Origin: Streptomyces vilmorinianum
GTDB lineage: Bacteria > Actinomycetota > Actinomycetes > Streptomycetales > Streptomycetaceae
Assembly: GCF_005517195.1 (NCBI RefSeq)
Contig: NZ_CP040244.1
Coordinates: forward strand, 810,501-874,500
Reading direction: 5' to 3'
DNA length: 64,000 nt
The translations under genes were made by a program, and so were the position numbers. Below the pieces are notes generated by a model that was not told the DNA's origin, did not search any database, and worked only from the letters and a program-made list of their open reading frames with translations. This document shows positions 34,859 to 41,523 of this stretch, one piece after another (position 1 is the first letter of the stretch; every line of letters starts with the position of its first letter).

Positions 34859-37696
34859 GTGGTGACGTTCGCGCAGGCGCAGGAGCGCGCCGAGGAATGG
34901 ATCAACGGTGATGTGCCGGCGTACCAGCACCGCGAGGTGCGGGTACGGGAGTTCGAGCTGGGCTTCGTCGTGTGGGCGGAGGACCGCGAGGAGGGCCCGA
35001 CCTCGGTCGGCGGCCGGCAGCGGCTGGTCATCGCGCGGGACAGCGGCGAGGCGACGCTGTGGCCCGGGCTGCCGGTGGGCGAGGTGATCCGTCGGTACGA
35101 GGAGGAGTACGGGGCTCCGGAGGACGCCGGTACGGGGTCGGCGGCGCCGGCGCCGCCGGAGCGGATCGATCTGAACGCGACGTCGTTCCTGCTGAGCCCG
35201 CCGGAGTGGCTGCAGGACGCGGCGGACAAGCTGGGTCTGCCGCCGAAGGGGCCGAACGCGTCGCAGGCGGGCGGGAGTTCGTCGTCCGCGGAGTCGGCGG
35301 GGGAGTCGGCGGGGGCGGGGGCGGTGGCCGATGCGTCGGTCGGTGCGTCGGCGGACGCCTCGGAGGGCGTTTCCGTGGGTGCTGCCTCGGCGGGGCGTCC
35401 GGTCGACTACGAGCCGACGGCGTCGGACGGTGTGCCGGCGGAGACGCCGCCGGGCGGCAGCCCGTGGGTGGACGCGAACGCGAGCTTGGGCGGTGCGGAC
35501 GGCTCCGTGCCGCTGCCGGCGACGGTGTTCGCACCGCCGCTCTCGGGCGCGGACGACGACGACACCCCGCCCCCGGTGGTGGGCGCGGACGCCCCGACTG
35601 CCCTGATGTCGGGCGGCAGCGCACTGCCGCCGACGGCGGTGGCCCCGAGGCTCGACCCGAACGCCCCGCCGCCGGGGGCGCCTTCGGCGCCTGGCGCGGG
35701 CCCGGGTAGTACGCCGGGTGCTCCCGCCGACCCGGGTGCGCCTGGTGCGCCTGGTTTGCCCGGGGGCGCGGGTGGTCCGTTGCCGCAGGGCGGCCCGGGC
35801 TCGGCCGGCGGACCCGCTATGCCTGCGACGCCGGGTGCTCCCGGCGCGCCCGTGGGTTCCGGTGGCCCGTCACCGTCCGGTGGCCCCGATGTTCCTCCGG
35901 CGCCGGGTGCTGCCGGTGCGCCTGGCGCTTCGGGCGGTCCCGGTACTGCCAGTGGTCCCGGCGGTCCGGCGTCCACCGGTGGTTCCGGTGCGCCTTGGGC
36001 CTCGGGAGGCTCGGCGTCGGCCGGTGGTCCTGGTGTGCCCGGAGCCCCGGGTGTCCCTGCGGCGCCTGGCGCTCCCGGCGCCCCCGGCGCTCCCAGCTCG
36101 ACGGCCACTCCTCCCCCCGCCCCCGGGGGTTCCCGGGCGGGGGACATCGCGGATGCGGCCACCAGTAAGGCCGTGCTGCCGCCGCGGGCCGCACGTGGGG
36201 GTGGCGGGAACACTCCGCCGCCGCCTCAGGCGCCCGGAGTTCCCGGTGCGCCCGCCGGCGGTTACGTACCGACGCAGCTGGTGGCGCAGCTCGGGCCCGA
36301 CGGGCCCCAGCCGCCCGGTCCGCCCGGGCCACCCACGCCGCCCGGTCCGCCCACGCCGCCCAGGCCCGTGCACCAGGCCGCGACCATGCTCGCGAACCCG
36401 AGCCAGGGCGGGCCCGGTACGCCGCCGCCTCCGCCCGCGCCGCCGGGGATGCCCGGTGGTTCCGACGGCGCCGGTGCCGGTGTCGCGCACGCGGCGACGA
36501 TGCTGGCCCACCCCGGTCCCGGCGGTCCGCCGGGACCGCCCGGGCCGCCCGGTGCGCCGGGCACTCCGCCCGGTGGGGTGCACCACGCGGCGACGATGCT
36601 GGCGCACCCCGGTCCGGGTGGTCCGCCCGGACCGCCGGTGCCTCCGCCGTCCGCTCCCGGCGCCCCGCTCGGCGCCCAGGGCACGCCGCCCCCGGCGTAC
36701 GGGTACCCGCAGCAGCCCACCGGTCAGCCCACGGTCGGCCCCGGCTACCAGGCCGTGCTGCGTTACCGCGCGCCCGACGGCTCCGAGGCGCAGATCATCC
36801 GGCGGTCCGCGCCCGGTACGCCGCACCCCGAGTGGCAGATCCTGCACGAGCTGCGCGCCATGAACGTGCCGCCGCAGCAAGTCCTCGAACTGCACACGGA
36901 GTTGGAGTCCTGTGAGCTGCCGGGCGGTTACTGTGCCCGGATGATCCGGGAGACCTGGCCGCAGGCGCGGATCACCAACATCGCGCCGTACGGCAGGGAT
37001 CACGCGGGGCGTCAGCAGGGCATGCGGCAACTCCTCACCCACCAGGGCGAGTTGCATCAGGTCGCGGACGGTCCGGCCCGCCCGGCGCCGGTCCGCGCCC
37101 CGCTGCCGCCGGTGCAGCCGGCTCCGCCGATCCCTCCGGAGGGTGTGGCGCAGGAGCTGGCCGGTGCCTTCGGCCCGGGTATCTGCCGGTTCGACCAGCG
37201 GGCCGTCTCCCGGCAGGGCGTGCCGGAGGTCGTCGCGCTGACTCTCGTATGGGCGGGTCTGCCGGCCGACTTCGGGCCGTTCTTCTGGGCGCAGCCGGCT
37301 CAGCCGGTCGTTCCGACGCTGGCCGAACTCGCGGCGCAGCGGCAGGTCCAGCCGGCCTCGGACGCGGGCTCGTACCTCGTGATCGGCTCGGACTTCGGGC
37401 GGGCGATCTGCGTCCAGTACGGGACCGCGCACATCGTCGCCGTACCGGTCGAGGCCGGTCCGGGCGGGCAGCCGGTGCCGCCGCAGTTCGTGAACAGCGG
37501 GCTGCCGGAGTTCACGCGCTCCATGGCGCTGCTCGGCCGGATGTGGCGGCTGCGGTTCGGGCTCAACCCGGAGCAGGCGGGTCGCTGGACGGTCGACTTC
37601 CAGGCGCAGCTGGCGATGCTGGACCCGGCGGCGCTCGCGTCGCCCGAGAACTGGTGGTCGGTGCTCCTGGAGCAGATGTGGGACGGTCTGCTCTAG
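34859..37696 (+). CDS. YrhB/Imm35-like - Pro/Gly-rich - deaminase - SUKH-4 fusion protein
   Basis: A 945-residue multidomain protein without signal peptide or membrane helix. Residues 1-85 (FAQAQERAEEWINGDV ... GEVIRRYEEEYG) look like a YrhB/Imm35 immunity domain. Residues about 95-635 are low-complexity Ala/Ser then Gly-Ala-Pro collagen-like tracts, with four copies of AATMLA(H/N)P. Residues about 640-735 form a deaminase-like domain with His656-Pro-Glu658 and Cys685...Cys692 (SCELPGGYC) as probable zinc and catalytic residues. The C-terminus (about 760-945, ending SPENWWSVLLEQMWDGLL) is SUKH-4-like. Start GTG 34859 or the adjacent GTG 34862, after GGGGGAG and 7-10 bases from the upstream stop, indicates coupling. 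It appears to hold an effector domain between two immunity-type domains on one chain. Role unknown; intracellular defence is inference. Confidence 0.8.
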   Translation: MVTFAQAQERAEEWINGDVPAYQHREVRVREFELGFVVWAEDREEGPTSVGGRQRLVIARDSGEATLWPGLPVGEVIRRYEEEYGAPEDAGTGSAAPAPPERIDLNATSFLLSPPEWLQDAADKLGLPPKGPNASQAGGSSSSAESAGESAGAGAVADASVGASADASEGVSVGAASAGRPVDYEPTASDGVPAETPPGGSPWVDANASLGGADGSVPLPATVFAPPLSGADDDDTPPPVVGADAPTALMSGGSALPPTAVAPRLDPNAPPPGAPSAPGAGPGSTPGAPADPGAPGAPGLPGGAGGPLPQGGPGSAGGPAMPATPGAPGAPVGSGGPSPSGGPDVPPAPGAAGAPGASGGPGTASGPGGPASTGGSGAPWASGGSASAGGPGVPGAPGVPAAPGAPGAPGAPSSTATPPPAPGGSRAGDIADAATSKAVLPPRAARGGGGNTPPPPQAPGVPGAPAGGYVPTQLVAQLGPDGPQPPGPPGPPTPPGPPTPPRPVHQAATMLANPSQGGPGTPPPPPAPPGMPGGSDGAGAGVAHAATMLAHPGPGGPPGPPGPPGAPGTPPGGVHHAATMLAHPGPGGPPGPPVPPPSAPGAPLGAQGTPPPAYGYPQQPTGQPTVGPGYQAVLRYRAPDGSEAQIIRRSAPGTPHPEWQILHELRAMNVPPQQVLELHTELESCELPGGYCARMIRETWPQARITNIAPYGRDHAGRQQGMRQLLTHQGELHQVADGPARPAPVRAPLPPVQPAPPIPPEGVAQELAGAFGPGICRFDQRAVSRQGVPEVVALTLVWAGLPADFGPFFWAQPAQPVVPTLAELAAQRQVQPASDAGSYLVIGSDFGRAICVQYGTAHIVAVPVEAGPGGQPVPPQFVNSGLPEFTRSMALLGRMWRLRFGLNPEQAGRWTVDFQAQLAMLDPAALASPENWWSVLLEQMWDGLL

Positions 37697-37710
37697 CCCA
37701 TTGGTGACCG

Positions 37711-37748
37711 AAGGCGCCCGACGTGTATGTCACGTCGGGCGCCTTTTG
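37711..37748 (+). terminator. Terminator of the SUKH/deaminase operon
   Basis: Perfect 15-bp stem (37711-37725 with 37731-37745), 5-base loop, followed by TTG, 14 bases after the stop. Confidence 0.82.
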
Positions 37749-37813
37749 TCGTGTCTGAGGGAGTCTGGTGTCGCATCCTGGTCATTCGGGCCATTACGGA
37801 AGGGGCGTCAGAG

Positions 37814-38734
37814 ATGGGTTTCTCCGTCGGGCGGGGCCGCGGCTACCGCCCCGAGCAGGTCGACCGCCACCTCGCCGCGCTCTCCGGCGAACGGGACGCC
37901 GCCTGGGAGCGGGCGGCCCGGCTGACCGTCCTCGCGAAGGAGATGGAGGCGGAGGCGGCCGGGCTGCGGGAGGTGGTGGCGGCGCTCGCCCCGCAGCGGT
38001 ACGAGTCCCTGGGGGAGCGGGCGCGGACGATCCTCGAGCTCGCGGAGGCGGAGGAGGACAACCTCGTACGCGCCGCGGAGGCCCGGGCGCAGACCCTCGC
38101 CGAGGCCGCGGAGGAGGAGGGCCGCGCGGCGGCCGAGGCGGCGCGGGTGTACGCGAACGAGGTGCGGGCGGAGGCGGAGGCGGCGGCCGGCGCGATCCTC
38201 GTACGGGCCGACGAGGAGGCCAAGGCGACCCGGGCGGCGGCCCGCCGCGCGGCGGAGGAGCAGCGGGCGGAGGCGCGGGAGGAGTTCGAGGAGGCCGCCC
38301 GCCGCGCGGCGGGGCTGCTGAAGACCCGGCGCGCGGAGCAGGCGGCGCTCCGGGAGGAGGCCGAGCGCGAGCGTACGGCGCAGGCGGCGGAGCTGGACGC
38401 CCGCCACCAGGAGCTCCTCGCCGACGCGCGGGCCGGCCTGGCGGAGGCCGAACGGGCTCTCGCGAGGACGCGCGAGCAGATCCGCCACGGCCAGGAGGAC
38501 GCGGAGGCTCGCGCGGCGGAGCTCCTTGCGGAGGCGCGGTCGCAGCAGGAACGGATCGAGCGGGCGACGGAGCGGGTCCTGCGGGAGCACGAGGAGGCGC
38601 GGGAGGAGATCCTGGCCCATGTGGACCACATCCGGACGTCGCTGGCGTCTCTGACGGGGCGTACGGCTCTGGCTCTGGAGGACGGTGACGAGGGAGGGGG
38701 AGGGGGAGGGGGAGATGGAGACGGAGACGGCTGA
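37814..38734 (+). CDS. DivIVA-like long coiled-coil protein
   Basis: A 306-residue protein, almost entirely charged alpha-helix. The N-terminal GRGYRPEQVDRHLAAL resembles the start of DivIVA-type proteins, and residues about 35-285 are Ala/Glu/Arg heptads. The C-terminus is acidic and Gly-rich (DEGGGGGGGDGDGDG). In Streptomyces, proteins of this type include DivIVA, Scy and FilP, which organise polar growth and the cytoskeleton; similar genes are often labelled cellulose-binding without good reason. ATG 37814 follows GAAGGGG. The gene stands between a terminator and a convergent exporter. A structural role at the hyphal tip is plausible but unproven. Confidence 0.78.
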   Translation: MGFSVGRGRGYRPEQVDRHLAALSGERDAAWERAARLTVLAKEMEAEAAGLREVVAALAPQRYESLGERARTILELAEAEEDNLVRAAEARAQTLAEAAEEEGRAAAEAARVYANEVRAEAEAAAGAILVRADEEAKATRAAARRAAEEQRAEAREEFEEAARRAAGLLKTRRAEQAALREEAERERTAQAAELDARHQELLADARAGLAEAERALARTREQIRHGQEDAEARAAELLAEARSQQERIERATERVLREHEEAREEILAHVDHIRTSLASLTGRTALALEDGDEGGGGGGGDGDGDG

Positions 38735-38751
38735 ACGGCCTGCCCACGGCG

Positions 38752-38778
38752 GATCGCGGCGCCGTCACCGCCGCGATC
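38752..38778. terminator. Hairpin between coiled-coil and exporter genes
   Basis: Perfect 9-bp inverted repeat GATCGCGGC/GCCGCGATC (38752-38760 with 38770-38778) between convergent genes; no U-tract. Confidence 0.5.
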
Positions 38779-38839
38779 TGCTCGCGCTGCCGTTCTTCCG
38801 GGCTCCACTGCTCCTCGCGCTACGGGGCGTCCGTGAGCT

Positions 38840-40444
38840 TCAGGCCGAGGAACCCTCGTCCTGATGCTCCTTGAGGACGGGGAAGCGGCGCGGGGCCAGC
38901 GTGAGGAGGACCAGGAGCGCCAGCGCCGCCGCTCCCGCCGCGCCCAGGTACACGTAGTCGACGGCCGCGTCGACCGCGCGGCGCAGGCTGTCGTCGGCGT
39001 GGTCCAGGGCGTACGCCAGGCTGTCCAGGTCGGTGGCGCCGCCGAGGCGGGAGGCGAGGACGCCGTTGGCGATCGCGCCGAAGAGGGCCGCGCCGACGCT
39101 CTGGCCGACCTGGCGGCAGAAGAGGACGGACGCGGTCGTCGTGCCGCGCTCCCCGTACGGGACGGTCGACTGGACCCCGACGATGAGCGGGAGCTGGAAG
39201 AGGCCGAGCGCGCCGCCGAGCAGCAGCATGAGCAGCGCCGGCTGCCAGGGCTCTCCGGGGAAGGGGAGGAAGGGGAAGGCGAGCAGGACGAGGAGCGCGA
39301 GGGTGATGCCGACGACCGCGGTGAGCCGGAAGCCGATGCGGGTGTAGATCCGGTTGGAGAGGGCCGCGGTGACCGGCCAGCTGAGGGTCATCGCGGAGAG
39401 CACGAAGCCGGCGGCTATCGGGCCGAGGCCGAGGACGGCCTGGGCGTAGGTGGGCAGGAAGACGGTCGGGGCGACCATCAGCAGGCCGAGCGCGCCGAGG
39501 GCCAGATTGACCGCGGCGATCGTGCGGCGGCGCCAGATCCAGCCGGGGATGATCGGCTCGGCGGCCCGGCGCTCCACGAGGACCGTCACCCCGGCGAGGG
39601 CGAGCGCGCCCCCGAACAGGCCGAGGGAGGGCGCGGACAGCCAGGGCCAGGCGATGCCGCCCTGGACGAGGGCGGTCAGCAGCAGGGCCCCGGTGGCGAA
39701 GACGGCGACCGCCCCGGCCCAGTCGACGGGGGGCCGCGTCGCTCCGGCCTCCGTCTTCCCTGCCTGTGCCTTCCCCGCCTGCGCCGTCCGTGCCCGCGTC
39801 CGCCCCGCGCCGGTCCGGCCTGCCCGCGTCCGCCCCGCCCCCGCCCTCCCCGGCTCCACGAGATACCGCGCGACCAGCCACAGCGCCACCAGGCCCACCG
39901 GCAGGTTGATCAGGAAGATCCAGCGCCAGTCCGCGTACCCCGCCAGCAGTCCGCCCGCCGCCGGGCCCGCGACCGAGGCCGTGGCCCAGACCGAGGAGAG
40001 CTTCGCCTGGATCTTCGGGCGTTCCTTCAGCGGGTACAGGTCCGCCGCGATCGTCTGGATCGTGCCCTGGAGCGCGCCGCCGCCCAGGCCCTGGACGATC
40101 CGGAACGCGATCAGCGAGCCCATGCTCCACGCCGCCGCGCACAGCAGGGAGCCGATGAGGAAGAGGACGGTCCCGGCGATCAGGACCGGCTTGCGGCCGA
40201 AGGTGTCGCAGAGCTTCCCGTACACCGGCAGTGTCACCGTCACGGCGAGCAGATAGCCGGAGAACAGCCAGGAGAAGACCGAGAGACCGCCGAGGTCGCC
40301 GACGATCTGCGGCACGGCGGTCGAGACGACCGTGCCGTCCAGCGCGGCCAGGGCCATCCCCAGCATGAGCGCCGCGACGACCGGTCCGCGGCCGCGCGGA
40401 GTGGCGACCGGTGCCGCGGCCTGCTCCGCCGTCGTCTCGGACAC
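38840..40444 (-). CDS. DHA2-family MFS drug exporter (14 TM)
   Basis: A 534-residue proton-driven multidrug exporter of the 14-helix DHA2 (EmrB/QacA) family. Motifs include ALDGTVVSTAVPQIVGDLGG in the first helix, motif A KLCDTFGRKPVL, and motif C-like SVAGPAAGGLLAGY. A cytoplasmic loop between helices 6 and 7 is expanded by Arg/Gly/Ala repeats (GRTRAGRTGAGRT) that reflect an 18-bp DNA repeat. GTG 40444 is preferred over ATG 40492: GGGGAGGGGA lies about 9 bases upstream, while the ATG has no ribosome site. The C-terminus is DEGSSA. It is divergent from the ABC transporter operon, and no TetR/MarR regulator adjoins it. Substrate unknown. Confidence 0.9.
   Translation of the reverse strand: MSETTAEQAAAPVATPRGRGPVVAALMLGMALAALDGTVVSTAVPQIVGDLGGLSVFSWLFSGYLLAVTVTLPVYGKLCDTFGRKPVLIAGTVLFLIGSLLCAAAWSMGSLIAFRIVQGLGGGALQGTIQTIAADLYPLKERPKIQAKLSSVWATASVAGPAAGGLLAGYADWRWIFLINLPVGLVALWLVARYLVEPGRAGAGRTRAGRTGAGRTRARTAQAGKAQAGKTEAGATRPPVDWAGAVAVFATGALLLTALVQGGIAWPWLSAPSLGLFGGALALAGVTVLVERRAAEPIIPGWIWRRRTIAAVNLALGALGLLMVAPTVFLPTYAQAVLGLGPIAAGFVLSAMTLSWPVTAALSNRIYTRIGFRLTAVVGITLALLVLLAFPFLPFPGEPWQPALLMLLLGGALGLFQLPLIVGVQSTVPYGERGTTTASVLFCRQVGQSVGAALFGAIANGVLASRLGGATDLDSLAYALDHADDSLRRAVDAAVDYVYLGAAGAAALALLVLLTLAPRRFPVLKEHQDEGSSA
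39791..39838. repeat. 18-bp direct repeat inside the exporter gene
   Basis: TGCCCGCGTCCGCCCCGC occurs at 39791-39808 and 39821-39838 (30-bp period, in frame). It encodes part of the Arg/Gly/Ala-rich loop. Such repeats can expand or contract in frame. Confidence 0.75.
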
Positions 40445-40536
40445 CCCGGATTCCCCTCCCCGCCCGCCGACGCCACCTGATGGGTCGTACATCTAATTTC
40501 GTCGGGACAGCCTCTCACTCGAACCATGGGTGGAGA

Positions 40537-40548
40537 ACCCCTAGGGGT
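40537..40548. promoter_or_regulatory. 12-bp palindrome in the exporter/ABC intergenic region
   Basis: Perfect palindrome ACCCCTAGGGGT at 40537-40548 in the 290-base gap between the divergent exporter and ABC genes. GGGGTCC recurs about 25 bases later. Probably an operator; the protein is unknown. Nothing else recognisable was seen in this gap. Confidence 0.4.
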
Positions 40549-40734
40549 CCCTCCCCCATAGAGGGCAGGGGTCCTTCGTCCCGGCGGAGGACGAGAACGA
40601 TCGTCCTCGGTCTTTAGCTTGGTCTTACGGAAAACCCCAGGGCGAAGAGTGCGACAGGCCCCAGTGACCCGACGCCCCGCCCTCTCGCAGACTCGGACAC
40701 GAGTCGGATCCGACACAGACATAGGAGACATACC

Positions 40735-41523
40735 GTGACTTCGGCTGTGACCATCCCCAGGCACGGGGGCACTGGAGGGCTTACGGCCGTCGCCGCGCGG
40801 GCGCGGCAGGTCGTCAAGGCGTACGGCGTGGGCGAGACCCGGGTCGTCGCGCTCGACCATGTCGATGTGGACATCGCCCGCGGCCAGTTCACCGCGATCA
40901 TGGGCCCTTCCGGCTCCGGCAAGTCGACCCTGATGCACTGCCTCGCCGGTCTCGACACCGTCACCAGCGGCCAGATCTTCCTCGACGAGACCGAGATCAC
41001 CGGTCTGAAGGACAAGAAGCTCACCCAGCTGCGCCGGGACCGGATCGGCTTCATCTTCCAGGCGTTCAACCTGCTGCCGACCCTCAACGCGCTGGAGAAC
41101 ATCACGCTGCCGATGGACATCGCCGGCCGCAGGGCGGACGCGGCCTGGCTCGACCGGGTCGTGTCCACCGTCGGCCTGGCCGAGCGGCTGGGGCACCGGC
41201 CCAACCAGCTCTCCGGCGGCCAGCAGCAGCGCGTCGCCGTGGCCCGCGCGCTCGCCGCCCGGCCCGAGATCATCTTCGGTGACGAGCCGACCGGAAACCT
41301 CGACTCCCGCGCCGGGGCCGAAGTCCTCGGCTTCCTGCGGCAGTCGGTCGACGAGCTCGGCCAGACGATCGTCATGGTCACCCACGACCCGGTGGCCGCG
41401 TCGTACGCCGACCGCGTCCTCTACCTCGCGGACGGCCGGATCGTCGACGAGATGTTCCGGCCCACCGCCGACGCCGTACTGGACCGGATGAAGGACTTCG
41501 ACGCGCGCGGGCGGACGTCATGA
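40735..41523 (+). CDS. ABC transporter ATP-binding protein (MacB/LolD type)
   Basis: A 262-residue ATPase of the MacB/LolD/FtsE group. Walker A GPSGSGKST, Q-loop FIFQAFNLLP, signature LSGGQQQRVAVARAL, Walker B IIFGDEPTGNLDS and switch His (VMVTHDP) are all present. Starts at GTG 40735. The last four bases (ATGA) overlap the permease gene, so the two are made together. With the FtsX-type permease it forms a transporter that typically moves lipoproteins, peptides or drugs out of the membrane, or works by mechanotransmission rather than classical import. Confidence 0.94.
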   Translation: MTSAVTIPRHGGTGGLTAVAARARQVVKAYGVGETRVVALDHVDVDIARGQFTAIMGPSGSGKSTLMHCLAGLDTVTSGQIFLDETEITGLKDKKLTQLRRDRIGFIFQAFNLLPTLNALENITLPMDIAGRRADAAWLDRVVSTVGLAERLGHRPNQLSGGQQQRVAVARALAARPEIIFGDEPTGNLDSRAGAEVLGFLRQSVDELGQTIVMVTHDPVAASYADRVLYLADGRIVDEMFRPTADAVLDRMKDFDARGRTS

